This document shows, piece by piece, positions 51,859-60,484 of a DNA stretch of 64,000 bases (within the stretch, counting starts at the first letter, position 1; the number at the start of each line of letters is the position of its first letter). The notes under the pieces are model-generated. The model was given only the letters and a program-made list of their open reading frames with translations, searched no databases and was not told where the DNA came from. The DNA is from Sphingobacterium sp. (lineage in GTDB: Bacteria; Bacteroidota; Bacteroidia; Sphingobacteriales; Sphingobacteriaceae): the NCBI GenBank assembly GCA_031286695.1, contig JAITTY010000017.1, positions 310,001-374,000 on the forward strand. Reading direction: 5' to 3'. The translations under genes were made by a program, and so were the position numbers.

Positions 51859-53505
51859 ATGAAAATGAAAAATATTATCACAACAAGTTTGGGGCTTATC
51901 GTATTTTTTACCTTAGGAGGCTGTAAGAAGTTTCTGGAGGAAGAACTGAAAACTGAATTGGCGCCATCCAATACCTATACCAGCACCTACGGTTTCGAGG
52001 TGGGTAGCGCGGGTCTGTATGCACTCACTCGTTCAGAATATAACACCTATGGCGAGGGTGGTGCCTTTATCCACAATGGTGCGTGCCCATACGAAGCCTT
52101 ACAGGTCTCTACGGATATCGCCGATGCGATTAATAGTGATGGCTCTTTAACTGCATTTGCAAACCTTACACTTACAGCCTCCGAGCGGTTTGTAGGGACT
52201 TACTGGAATTGGGCTTATAATCTTATTTCATCGGCAAACCTCATGCTGGTCTATTCCGAAAAAAACACCAATTGGGATACACCGGAAGATAAAGCCCGCT
52301 TCCAGGCCGAAGCCCGTTTCTTTCGAGCTTATGCTTACCGCACCTTGGTTTATCTCTACGGCGACGTACCTTATGTGGAAACCATTCTGTATGATTTTCA
52401 GCTTAATTTTACACGTACACCAAAAGCAGAAGTCATCGGGCACATGGTCGATGACCTGAAGTTTGCCGTGGATAACCTGCCTACCAATCCGGACGGCGTC
52501 AAAGAAGGGAAGCTGACCAAATGGGCGGCAAGCCATTTGCTGAGCGAGATCTATTTATTGCAGGGCAATCATGCCGAAGCCGAAAAGGCTGCATTGGCCG
52601 TTATCAATAGCGGTTATTATAACCTGATGAAAAGCAGATACGGTGTAAATGGCAGCAAAGCGGGTGATGTATTCAGTGATTTATTTCTGGAAAATAATCA
52701 AAATAGAAAAAGTGGCAATAAAGAAAGTATCTGGGTATTGCAATTCCAGTTTAACACGATCGGCGGTGGTACCAATTCGGATGACTGGACCCGTAGGGCC
52801 TGGATACCGAACTACTCGACGATTACAGGATTTGTTTTGGCGGATACCCTGGGCGGTCGCGGTATCGCACAGTTAGTCCCAATGAAATGGTGGGTAGGTA
52901 CCACAGGTACCAATGCGACAGGCAATGTGGCCGGTATTTTCGAAGCAAATGATATCCGTAATTCAGGTTATAACATTAAACGCAACTGGTATTATAACAA
53001 CGCGAACGAGGCTTCGCTATACGGCAAAAAAGCCAATATTACCGAACAGACCTGGTTTACGACAAAGAGCCTGTTTCCCGCAATTACAAAATTCTTTTAC
53101 GGGCGTACTGAAAATCTAAGCCTGACCGGTAGTTATAAAGACCGCATGAAATTCCGTTTAGCCGAAACTTACCTTTTGCTGGCCGAAGCCTATCTGGGGC
53201 AAAATATGCCTGATAAAGCTGCGCAAGCCGTCAATGAGGTGCGGAAAAGAGCTGGAGCATCTGAAATCACGGGCGCACAGATGAATATGGATTTCCTGCT
53301 CGATGAGCGTATCCGCGAATTAGTTGGAGAAGAAAGTAGAAGATTCACCTTAGTGCGTACCAATACCTTGGTGGAGCGTGTCAAAAAGTATAATAATGCG
53401 ATCAAGGATAAAATCACGGAAAACAATATCCTGTGGCCAATTCCACAGGTGATTAGGGATGCAAATACAGGCGCACCATTCCCTCAGAATCCGGGGTATA
53501 ATTAA
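51859..53505 (+). CDS. SusD/RagB family lipoprotein (PUL 3)
   Basis: A 548-residue surface lipoprotein with lipobox L-G-G-C (about residue 21) and K-K-F-L-E-E-E-L directly after. Core helices include A-R-F-Q-A-E-A-R-F-F-R-A-Y-A-Y-R-T-L-V-Y-L-Y-G-D-V-P. The C-terminal block includes R-L-A-E-T-Y-L-L-L-A-E-A-Y and L-D-E-R-I-R-E-L-V-G-E-E-S-R-R, then P-Q-N-P-G-Y-N at the end, all standard for the family. It binds glycans at the cell surface and forms the lid of the SusC transporter. Confidence 0.95.
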   Translation: MKMKNIITTSLGLIVFFTLGGCKKFLEEELKTELAPSNTYTSTYGFEVGSAGLYALTRSEYNTYGEGGAFIHNGACPYEALQVSTDIADAINSDGSLTAFANLTLTASERFVGTYWNWAYNLISSANLMLVYSEKNTNWDTPEDKARFQAEARFFRAYAYRTLVYLYGDVPYVETILYDFQLNFTRTPKAEVIGHMVDDLKFAVDNLPTNPDGVKEGKLTKWAASHLLSEIYLLQGNHAEAEKAALAVINSGYYNLMKSRYGVNGSKAGDVFSDLFLENNQNRKSGNKESIWVLQFQFNTIGGGTNSDDWTRRAWIPNYSTITGFVLADTLGGRGIAQLVPMKWWVGTTGTNATGNVAGIFEANDIRNSGYNIKRNWYYNNANEASLYGKKANITEQTWFTTKSLFPAITKFFYGRTENLSLTGSYKDRMKFRLAETYLLLAEAYLGQNMPDKAAQAVNEVRKRAGASEITGAQMNMDFLLDERIRELVGEESRRFTLVRTNTLVERVKKYNNAIKDKITENNILWPIPQVIRDANTGAPFPQNPGYN

Positions 53506-53628
53506 TAGTAGCGGGAAGCTGTACGAATAGCAGTCGAATTTTCGGCAGTTTCCCGATTTGATGACAAAACAGCAGTTGCGCCAGTCAAGCGCATGATACT
53601 ATCCAAATGTTAGTAAAAACATAAATCA

Positions 53629-54843
53629 ATGAAAATAATCAATTATTTATACAAAGCTTTATTTTTCTTATGCATGATACTGTGCCAGTTATCGTGCAAA
53701 CAGGAGATTCAGGATATACCCAAAGTTAATGAAACGATGGAGCTTCAACCCTCGTCAGAAAACATTACGTTGGACGAGGTCAATCTGACCAAAGATATTG
53801 TCACATTTAACTGGAAGCCCGCTAGGGCACAATCAGATGATCATTTAGTCAGCTATAGCACCATGTTGGATGTCGTAGGTAATAATTTTGGTACCGGTAC
53901 AGCCATATTCAACTATGAAGACGATAATGTATTCAGCAGAAGCTTTACTTCCGAGCAGTTGCAAAATTGGGCCAACGAAAAGTGGGGCATACCAGCAAAT
54001 AAGAGCTTTACGCTGGAATTTAGGGTAGTTGCCCAATGGGAGGGTGGCGCTACTTTTGAGGCACCCGAAGTGCGGACCGTAAGAATTACAGTAAACCCAA
54101 TTAAGACGGTTGTTTTTGATGCTGATAAAGTGTTCTTGAGCGGAAGTGCGGTTGGAGGGAGCAAGGTGGAGATGCCAAAAACATTGGAAAATCTAGATCA
54201 GTATGCCTATGTATTGAACTTACAGCCCGGCGAACTGGAAATTCCGGTCGAATTTGACGGTGAGACCAATTATGTAGTTACCTCTAATGGAAGCGGTGAA
54301 CTAAACGATGGAAATGCTGTTGGCATCAAGATGAGAGAAAATGTATTCTCCTGGAAAATAGAAACTGCAGGCGAATATCGCGTGGTGGTTAATATGCAAA
54401 AAGCTACAGCAACCATTTATTCACCAGCAAAAGCACTTGCACCCAAAATAGTGACATGGACAGGAGACCAACCTTATACAACCACTGTGACTGATTTATG
54501 GATGCACGGAAGTATTAATGGCTGGGGAACTCCCGTTAAAATGGATTGTACGGTGAGTTTGGCCGATCCGCAAATACTAGTATATACCGGCGGCAAAGTG
54601 GGAACTTCAAAATTTATCGTCACTGGCGATAATAGTAACAACAAAAACTTGGCTTACGCATTTAGCGCTCCGCCTACATCTGGTGGTGTGGCCCAGACTC
54701 AGACGCTCATTTTGGGAAAAGTAACCGAAATGGGAGGGGGAACGGTAAAAGGTAATCGCGATTCTTATTTCACTATTCCAGCTACAACCAATGTGCTGAT
54801 TTTTGATTTAAGAAACATGACAATTCTAGCGTTAAAACGGTAG
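53629..54843 (+). CDS. SusE/SusF-like surface glycan-binding lipoprotein
   Basis: A 404-residue lipoprotein (lipobox Q-L-S-C, about residue 23). An N-terminal SusE-type Ig-like domain (about 40-155, with F-N-W-K-P-A and F-R-V-V-A-Q-W) is followed by two starch-binding-like beta-domains (about 155-270 and 275-404, the latter with L-W-M-H-G-S-I-N-G-W-G). It sits in the usual position after SusC and SusD, and probably helps bind the polysaccharide at the surface. A hairpin-like repeat (CGGGAAGCTG / CAGTTTCCCG) lies in the 123-bp gap upstream. Confidence 0.85.
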   Translation: MKIINYLYKALFFLCMILCQLSCKQEIQDIPKVNETMELQPSSENITLDEVNLTKDIVTFNWKPARAQSDDHLVSYSTMLDVVGNNFGTGTAIFNYEDDNVFSRSFTSEQLQNWANEKWGIPANKSFTLEFRVVAQWEGGATFEAPEVRTVRITVNPIKTVVFDADKVFLSGSAVGGSKVEMPKTLENLDQYAYVLNLQPGELEIPVEFDGETNYVVTSNGSGELNDGNAVGIKMRENVFSWKIETAGEYRVVVNMQKATATIYSPAKALAPKIVTWTGDQPYTTTVTDLWMHGSINGWGTPVKMDCTVSLADPQILVYTGGKVGTSKFIVTGDNSNNKNLAYAFSAPPTSGGVAQTQTLILGKVTEMGGGTVKGNRDSYFTIPATTNVLIFDLRNMTILALKR

Positions 54844-54887
54844 GCAATCATATAAAAGCACATAAATTAACTGTAACATTTCTGAAA

Positions 54888-56450
54888 GTGAAAAATATAA
54901 ACTATAAAAAAGCCTGTCTCAAAGCATTTACTGTCATGCTTTGCTTTCTAGCAGTTTCATGCAAGAAAGATAGTGCTGATAAGGAAAAAGATATAGCCGG
55001 AACCTTGGTGAAACCTAGTTACAACCGGAGTTCCATGTTTCGTAACCCTTTAAACGGCTGGGTCATGTACGCTTCAGCTTCGGGCAACCCCTCTTATTGG
55101 GACACGCAATTCTATGTACCTGATTTGGGTAAAACAGTCAAAGCGATTGATTATGCATCCGCCTGTTATATCCGTACCAGTTGGCGAACTTTTAATCCTG
55201 CCGATGGCGTGTACGCCTGGAGAGACCCTAGTACGGCAATCTATAAAATGATTAAAGGAGCGCAAGATAAAGGATTGCCAATCGCCTTTCGTATCGTTGT
55301 CGACGGTCGCGACCAAGGGGCAAATACGCCCCAGTTTGTGTTCGATGCAGGTGCCAAGTATTATGTCGCCAATACTTCTTTTCCGGATAGAAAAACACCT
55401 GTGTTGCAAGATCCTATTTTTAGAAAATATTATAGCAAGCTGATCGAAGAACTGGCAAAGGATTTTAACGATTTAAATAAGACCTCCTTTGTAGATGCTT
55501 ATGGACTTGGTTTATGGGGTGAGGGACACAGTGTTATTTATGAAGACCCGAATAATCCCTCTGGTCAAAGTATTGAGGTCATCAAAGAAGAAGTCATCGA
55601 TTGGATTTCGGACGTATATACAAAGAACTTTACGAAAGTACCTTTGCTAATCAATTATCATCGTGTAGTTGGCGATCCAGCTGGCAATGGAGCTCCCAAT
55701 CCTAATTCGGAAAGGCTGTTGAATAAGATGATCAATAAAGGATATAGTCTGCGCCAGGATGCCTTTGGAATGACCGATTATTATCAAAGTTGGGAGAAGA
55801 ACTTTGCCAAGGTTTGGAATTTTAAACGTCCTATTATTATGGAAGGCGGTTGGATTACCACAGGTACCCATCGCTACTGGACTGACTCAAGTGGTAAATA
55901 TAGGGAAGACCATCCCGAAGATGTTCGGCAGGGCGAATTTGACAGCTCTTTGGAAGCCGCTGTAAACATGATGGATTTCCGTATCGGTGAAATTGACAGC
56001 TGGTTCACCAAGTCCTTTACATTATGCCAGCGTTTTATTTCTGAAGGGGGGTATCGTTTATATCCCGATCGGGTCTATTTACCGGAGAAAATCAATACCG
56101 GTACCGAAATGACGATTAACCATCGTTGGCGGAATATGGGTTGGGGATATTTTCCGAACAATATTCCCCAATGGAACTATAAATATAAAGTAGCCTTTGC
56201 ACTCCTAGATGAAGAAAATAATGTGAAAGAAGTTTTTGTAGATGATAAAGGAGAACCTTCAACCTGGCTTAAGAATAACCCAATAGCGTACGAATTAAAA
56301 GCCAAGGTCGGCGTCCCTGCTGGAAACTATACCTGGGCCGTCGCCATTGTAGATACCACAAATGAAAATCAGCCGGGCATAAAACTTGCCGTAAATGGGG
56401 ATATTACCAGTACCGGATGGTTAAAACTATTGAAAGTACAAGTACAATAA
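54888..56450 (+). CDS. DUF4832 family putative glycoside hydrolase, copy 2 (lipoprotein)
   Basis: A 520-residue protein that starts with GTG and carries a lipoprotein signal (lipobox A-V-S-C, Cys25), so it is membrane-anchored, unlike the soluble copy 1. It is closely similar to the protein at 35775 along its length. The candidate catalytic residues are kept as Glu212 (G-L-W-G-E-G-H) and Glu319 (I-I-M-E-G-G-W). Surface display next to SusC/D/E suggests an initial attack on the polysaccharide, while the other copy works inside the periplasm. The activity is not established. A strong terminator follows. Confidence 0.84.
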   Translation: MKNINYKKACLKAFTVMLCFLAVSCKKDSADKEKDIAGTLVKPSYNRSSMFRNPLNGWVMYASASGNPSYWDTQFYVPDLGKTVKAIDYASACYIRTSWRTFNPADGVYAWRDPSTAIYKMIKGAQDKGLPIAFRIVVDGRDQGANTPQFVFDAGAKYYVANTSFPDRKTPVLQDPIFRKYYSKLIEELAKDFNDLNKTSFVDAYGLGLWGEGHSVIYEDPNNPSGQSIEVIKEEVIDWISDVYTKNFTKVPLLINYHRVVGDPAGNGAPNPNSERLLNKMINKGYSLRQDAFGMTDYYQSWEKNFAKVWNFKRPIIMEGGWITTGTHRYWTDSSGKYREDHPEDVRQGEFDSSLEAAVNMMDFRIGEIDSWFTKSFTLCQRFISEGGYRLYPDRVYLPEKINTGTEMTINHRWRNMGWGYFPNNIPQWNYKYKVAFALLDEENNVKEVFVDDKGEPSTWLKNNPIAYELKAKVGVPAGNYTWAVAIVDTTNENQPGIKLAVNGDITSTGWLKLLKVQVQ

Positions 56451-56470
56451 AATTAAGTAGAGATTGTTAG

Positions 56471-56506
56471 AAACAGCTACCAAGCGATTGATTGGTAGCT
56501 GTTTTT
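56471..56506 (+). terminator. Terminator of the SusC operon
   Basis: A 13-bp perfect stem, AAACAGCTACCAA / TTGGTAGCTGTTT, with an 8-base loop and trailing T residues. It marks the end of the PUL. Confidence 0.92.
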
Positions 56507-56710
56507 CCATTCAGCGATTTTTGAGTAAAAGTTACTGATGAATCATCTGTTTATTAAGGCTGGGTCGCCAGATGTGATTTTTTATAAAAATAACTTAAGT
56601 AAAAATATTAGTTGTATTTATGAAATTTTACAGGGTTTTATGTAGCAATTTGATTATTTTTATCGTTTCTCTATTAATAAGTTGTAAACCATTGAAATAC
56701 TTTTAAAAGA

Positions 56711-57241
56711 ATGAAAAGAAACCTGATCAGTCCGTTTGTCAGCCTGATATTTTTAGCTGTGGCCTCGTGCAAAGAATCCGAGCCTATTGATCCAACACCC
56801 CAACCCGAACCTGAACCTTCTGTGAGCTACGTATGTCCGAAAAAAGGTGATATTTATAAGATTTTTCCCGATACTTTCCTTGTTAATGAAACTGGACTCT
56901 ACATCAAGATAAATGATAATCTCCGGCGATTACCTTATTATGACGCAGGTACTGTTTCATTTGCCTTGTTCACCTGTGACGGCAAATTTAACGATCGCAA
57001 TAAAGCCATCAACAGCCCACTTTCCTGGGAGATCAAAAAACAGAATACAGCAACACGCGATACGGTATATGCTAACGCCGGAACAATTGCATTGAATAAA
57101 CTCCTTTTAACGAAAGATGTAGATCAGATTTTGACATTTAAAGACGGAGAGAAAATGAGCTATGAAGTTGCGCTGTTAAATTTCAATCAAGACACGATCC
57201 AGGCAAACACCATTACCTTTATTTACAAAAAAGATTTATAG
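56711..57241 (+). CDS. Hypothetical lipoprotein
   Basis: A 176-residue protein with lipobox V-A-S-C (about residue 20), a Pro/Glu-rich linker (P-T-P-Q-P-E-P-E-P) and a C-terminal domain of alternating strands. No family is recognised. It lies outside the PUL terminator and is followed by a bidirectional terminator, so it is a single-gene unit. Cys-containing sequence Y-V-C-P-K-K-G and L-F-T-C-D-G might form a disulfide. Confidence 0.7.
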   Translation: MKRNLISPFVSLIFLAVASCKESEPIDPTPQPEPEPSVSYVCPKKGDIYKIFPDTFLVNETGLYIKINDNLRRLPYYDAGTVSFALFTCDGKFNDRNKAINSPLSWEIKKQNTATRDTVYANAGTIALNKLLLTKDVDQILTFKDGEKMSYEVALLNFNQDTIQANTITFIYKKDL

Positions 57242-57281
57242 CCGAAATTAAATGTGGAAGGGAGATGTGGTTTTTTAAGTC

Positions 57282-57313
57282 AAAGGGTCTGATTCTCATC
57301 AGACCCTTTCTTT
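57282..57313. terminator. Bidirectional terminator (copy of the hairpin at 58529)
   Basis: Perfect 12-bp stem AAAGGGTCTGAT / ATCAGACCCTTT with TCTC loop, between two convergent genes. Confidence 0.92.
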
Positions 57314-57339
57314 TAGCGTGTACCAGTATAACTCCCAGA

Positions 57340-57672
57340 CTAAAGGTCGCCATTGGCAAGCATATGTCTATACATGATCTTGCAACTTCCGAAGAATCCT
57401 GAGCACGAGTTTTGGACATAGGTTTCTGAAGTGTGGGTACCTACCACCTGTCCACTACTGTCGTAAACATTCAATACATAAACACATCTTATCAATCTCG
57501 AATTATTTTTCTTTGTTTCTTCGGTAGTTTTAGCATCGGCATTGCTTTTGGCCGGCTTGTAAGCGGTTGTCTTCACGTTGACATTTTCTTTGTGGGCTTT
57601 TGCACTTGTGCTGGCGAAAGCCGCAGTTGATAGCGCGGTTACGGCTATCAGACTCATCAATAACTTTTTCAT
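57340..57672 (-). CDS. Small exported protein with C-terminal cysteines
   Basis: A 110-residue protein. The signal peptide (L-I-A-V-T-A-L-S-T-A-A-F-A-S) is followed by a Lys/Thr/Ala-rich linker and a compact C-terminal part with three cysteines (I-R-C-V-Y-V, N-S-C-S-G-F-F-G-S-C). No family is recognised. It lies directly upstream of, and divergent from, the promoter region of NTF2-like paralog 4. Confidence 0.65.
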   Translation of the reverse strand: MKKLLMSLIAVTALSTAAFASTSAKAHKENVNVKTTAYKPAKSNADAKTTEETKKNNSRLIRCVYVLNVYDSSGQVVGTHTSETYVQNSCSGFFGSCKIMYRHMLANGDL

Positions 57673-57772
57673 TGTTTTTAAGTTTTTGTGTTAAACCATA
57701 TATGCTTTTTGGGCATATTTTAATTCTCTAATAATAAAAGTAAGAACAAGGAAATTGACTGATGTGAACGAT

Positions 57773-57803
57773 TAGTATTCGCGAGAGCTGATCTAGTATT
57801 CGC
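57773..57803. repeat. Direct repeat TAGTATTCGC with 21-bp period
   Basis: TAGTATTCGC at 57773-57782 and 57794-57803. The spacing of two helical turns suggests a regulator site between the divergent genes at 57672 and 58018. Confidence 0.5.
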
Positions 57804-57901
57804 TCTTACTTATTCGATATTTAGCTTACCCGGGAAATCAAAAAAGCTTTCTAAAAATATCCAAGCGAGCTTGCCAACATTCTTACCTCCTCATTCCCAC
57901 C

Positions 57902-57969
57902 ATTCACCGAGTTTTCCTGATTGTTGGTCTAAAGCTGATAGGCCAGGGGCGTATTGTGTCGTAGTTTTG
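57902..57969 (+). promoter_or_regulatory. 68-bp conserved upstream module with TAGTTTTG -7 element (copy 4)
   Basis: Same block and length as at 1494, 31149 and 32009. TAGTTTTG at 57962-57969, 48 bp before the ATG. Confidence 0.65.
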
Positions 57970-58017
57970 AATCAACAAATAAGAACAAAAGTATTAACAC
58001 AATAAAATAAAGACATT

Positions 58018-58464
58018 ATGAAAACGCTAGTAAAAACATTTGCAGCAGCAGCTTTAATCGCAATATCAACTTTCACTATGGCAGCTGAAGGACCAGGTTC
58101 AACATCAGCAAAAGCAAACGTTAACCTTTCCACAGCGGACTTTGCACTTGATCACTATGTTGCGGTAACGACCGAAGGAGAATCAGCAGGTGTAGAACAA
58201 TTGTTCGCCGAAGATTTCAATCAAAAAATCCAAGCTTCCAATGCACAAAATCACAGCCGTAACGAAGTGGTTAAATCTTTGAAAAAGCAAAAAGGCGAAA
58301 AACTGAACTGTGAAGTAAGCACCGATATCCTTGAAGAGTCAACAGACTATATGGTCGCTAAAGTGACCTTAAAATTTGAAAACTTCACCAAGACTGATCT
58401 AGTTACCTTGGAGCGTGTGGGCAATAACTGGAAAGTATCCAAATCAGTCAATTCGTATAAATAG
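58018..58464 (+). CDS. Secreted NTF2-like protein, paralog 4
   Basis: A 148-residue secreted protein that looks like the consensus member of the family. It has the signal peptide A-A-A-L-I-A-I-S-T-F-T-M-A-A, then N-L-S-T-A-D-F-A-L-D-H-Y-V-A-V, E-Q-L-F-A-E-D-F-N-Q-K-I-Q-A-S-N, S-L-K-K-Q-K-G-E-K-L-N-C and V-S-K-S-V-N-S-Y-K. A single Cys near residue 100 (L-N-C) is shared by all four copies. It is closest to paralog 2 and to the relic at 63150 (shared L-E-R-V-G). It has its own promoter module and terminator but no palindrome pair of the 30949 type. The role is unknown. Confidence 0.83.
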   Translation: MKTLVKTFAAAALIAISTFTMAAEGPGSTSAKANVNLSTADFALDHYVAVTTEGESAGVEQLFAEDFNQKIQASNAQNHSRNEVVKSLKKQKGEKLNCEVSTDILEESTDYMVAKVTLKFENFTKTDLVTLERVGNNWKVSKSVNSYK

Positions 58465-58495
58465 AAGCCATCCCTTACAAATATATAAGTTGTGA

Positions 58496-58522
58496 AGCCA
58501 TGTCGAGAGATGTGGCTTTTTT
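58496..58522 (+). terminator. Terminator of paralog 4
   Basis: AGCCA...TGTGGCT hairpin with a T6 run; same family as at 2085, with a weaker stem. Confidence 0.75.
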
Positions 58523-58528
58523 ACGTCA

Positions 58529-58560
58529 AAAGGGCCTGATTCTCATCAGACCCTTTCTCT
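58529..58560. terminator. Second hairpin, near-copy of the one at 57282
   Basis: AAAGGGCCTGAT / ATCAGACCCTTT with TCTC loop (one C instead of T). About 55 bp around it match the segment at 57262-57318. Confidence 0.85.
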
Positions 58561-58784
58561 TAGCGTTTACTTGTACAGTAATTTTTATGTTTCCTATCGT
58601 TTCCTCTTTTATGTTTCGTCATCCAATGTTTTTAAAGACAATTGGATTTTCACTGTACGACGCCAATTTTTATGTTGAGCCTTTCTTCCGAAAGGTAGCT
58701 TGTAGCCGTTTTGTATAGTAAGAACAGTTGTCGATTTGAAATAGTTTTAGTCGTTTGATTTTTTTATAAATGAAATGCATTACG
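58557..58784. other. Intergenic stretch, nothing recognised
   Basis: T-rich sequence between the second hairpin and the stop of the minus-strand gene at 58785. A frame open across the terminators (58500-58718) is not gene-like. Confidence 0.5.
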
Positions 58785-59321
58785 CTACTCTTTCCTTTTC
58801 GGTGCATTCTCTGGAACATCTGCGACGATCAATATCCCAAAATTCTTTTCAGTATTACCATATTTATTCGCAAGTTCCTTTTTGTTCATTACTGTTATAG
58901 ATTTAAAATTTTTGTCGTTAATGGCGGTTAGCTTACCCTCATAGCCTTTACCCAGGACTTTCCCATTAAGGATGTACAGAAAGTTGTCGTCGCTTTGCTC
59001 TGACATCAATAGGTGCTTGAACTCTGATGATTTAGAATTAAAGTAATTTAGGAAGCGTTTTTTGCTGAATTGTTTCGTTTCAATGTACACGACTCCGATC
59101 GCGTTGCTGTCGAGGTGCCTATACGCCATACTGTCTTTATACACAGTGATTGTAGCTATATCATCAGGTTTATATTTCTGCATGTCTGCTTGGCTTATCC
59201 GTATACTATCGACAAATATAACGGGTACCCCTTTCGATGCCTTTGATTCTTGAGCTGGCGTCTGGCCGTAATTTATTGAGTATATTAGTGCGAAAAATAG
59301 TGTAAGTATAATCTGTTTCAT
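58785..59321 (-). CDS. Hypothetical exported protein with plug-like repeats
   Basis: A 178-residue protein with signal peptide (ending Y-G-Q). Two similar segments, V-P-V-I-F-V-D-S-I-R-I-S...I-A-T-I-T-V-Y-K-D and F-L-Y-I-L-N-G-K-V-L-G...F-K-S-I-T-V-M-N-K-K-E-L, have the shape of the TonB-receptor plug segment (V-D-G ... I-E-S-I-x-V-L-K-D). They read like duplicated short plug-like modules without a barrel. Function is unknown. It stands alone with no close operon partner. Confidence 0.62.
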   Translation of the reverse strand: MKQIILTLFFALIYSINYGQTPAQESKASKGVPVIFVDSIRISQADMQKYKPDDIATITVYKDSMAYRHLDSNAIGVVYIETKQFSKKRFLNYFNSKSSEFKHLLMSEQSDDNFLYILNGKVLGKGYEGKLTAINDKNFKSITVMNKKELANKYGNTEKNFGILIVADVPENAPKRKE

Positions 59322-59390
59322 GTCGATTAATTCAAATTGTTTATTGCTTGTTTAAGATATTTCTAAGTTTTAAAAGGAGGTCTAATTATT

Positions 59391-59897
59391 TTAACTCAAA
59401 AACATCACCACAGCCTCTCCATTCTCCGCTGCTTTTTTATAGAAATTTTTGAGATCATTGAAGTAATCCAGAATATATTCCAGCGCATTTTCGTCATCTT
59501 TCCAAATGACAGGATAGACACTGTCTTCTGTCATTCTATTAGGATCATAATTTGCTGAAAGTTCATCTTTTGTAAGATCTTTTATTGCGTTATATATTTC
59601 TTTAGTTTGCTCAGCTGTGGTGTATGTCGCAGGGCCATAGCCCATATCTTGATCGGGGTCAACTTCTGTTGGTCCCATAAGTATACCTAAAAGTGGTGCT
59701 TCTTCTACAGCTGCATCGGCAAAACTCTGTCCGGTGATTATAAAAAAAACTCCTTCCCAAGCTTTATCCAAGTCAAGGAAATTTTCGTTATCGGTATTGT
59801 CTTGTTTAGATAGAATGTCTTCTAGACGGCTACTATCTTCAATAAAAGAGTTAAGGGTTTTGTTGTCTACGCGTATGTATTGTTGGATCATCCCCAT
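59391..59897 (-). CDS. YfbM/DUF1877 family protein
   Basis: A 168-residue protein, probably cytosolic (no signal peptide), starting M-G-M-I-Q-Q-Y. It fits the YfbM/DUF1877 family: L-D-L-D-K-A-W-E-G-V-F-F-I-I-T-G, then Y-G-P-A-T-Y-T-T-A-E-Q-T and the late Y-F-N-D-L-K-N-F-Y-K-K-A-A. The function of the family is not known. It forms a minus-strand doublet with the gene at 58785, with a 69-bp gap. Confidence 0.82.
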   Translation of the reverse strand: MGMIQQYIRVDNKTLNSFIEDSSRLEDILSKQDNTDNENFLDLDKAWEGVFFIITGQSFADAAVEEAPLLGILMGPTEVDPDQDMGYGPATYTTAEQTKEIYNAIKDLTKDELSANYDPNRMTEDSVYPVIWKDDENALEYILDYFNDLKNFYKKAAENGEAVVMFLS

Positions 59898-60103
59898 TTT
59901 TATAGTAATTAGTTGGTTAACAATGTCACTTCACAGCATCAAAATTTTGAAAAATGATACCTCGTCATCCTGGCAAAGAAATATTTATAAAGCTAATAAA
60001 CTAGTCTCTTAAAAGCAATATGAAGATCTGTGATTCATAGCTTAGTTAAAATAATAATAGACGCAAAAAGCAACTCTTATTTACATTAAAATCAATTTTG
60101 GAA
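59898..60103. other. Intergenic stretch, nothing recognised
   Basis: AT-rich sequence upstream of the YfbM gene; no clear promoter element seen on either strand. Confidence 0.4.
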
Positions 60104-60253
60104 ATGACTTTTGTAGGGGTTGTGCTTGAACCTGCTTTCGGAAAGCCTTGGGAACTGCTCGAATTGGTTACGAAAGTTGATCCATTATTGGCCAAATTTT
60201 TCATGGTCAAAGACTGGTCAATAAATAGTCGTTCTTTATGCGTTATCTGTTGA
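60104..60253 (+). pseudogene. Short 49-codon open frame, possible gene remnant
   Basis: ATG at 60104 to TGA at 60251. The peptide has a protein-like pattern (F-G-K-P-W-E-L-L-E-L-V-T-K-V-D-P-L-L-A-K-F) but no recognised family or promoter. It may be a remnant in the 587-bp gap. Confidence 0.2.
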
Positions 60254-60436
60254 TGGTATGAATCTGATACGAATCACCTCCCCATTTCCATCCTTTCGTC
60301 TAAAAAGGCTAGCTTGATGCATTTATATCAATAGAACAAGGGCAAATCTGAAATAGAATTATGAAAAATATTTTTTAAATGCACCGATCAAATCGATTCA
60401 AATGGATAAGAATTTTCTCCTGCATACTGATTTTCT

Positions 60437-60444
60437 TATATTTG
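60437..60444 (+). promoter_or_regulatory. Candidate -7 element TATATTTG
   Basis: Exact TAnnTTTG match, 40 bp before the ATG at 60485. Confidence 0.45.
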
Positions 60445-60484
60445 GCAGTATCACGTTTAACAATGCCTAAATATCAATTTTGTA

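Noticed and set aside
57254..57276. Sequence resembling the NTF2-family terminator (GTGGAAGGGAGATGTGG then T run) after the lipoprotein at 56711.
   Set aside because: The left arm does not pair well, so it was not listed as a working terminator; the strong hairpin at 57282 does the job.
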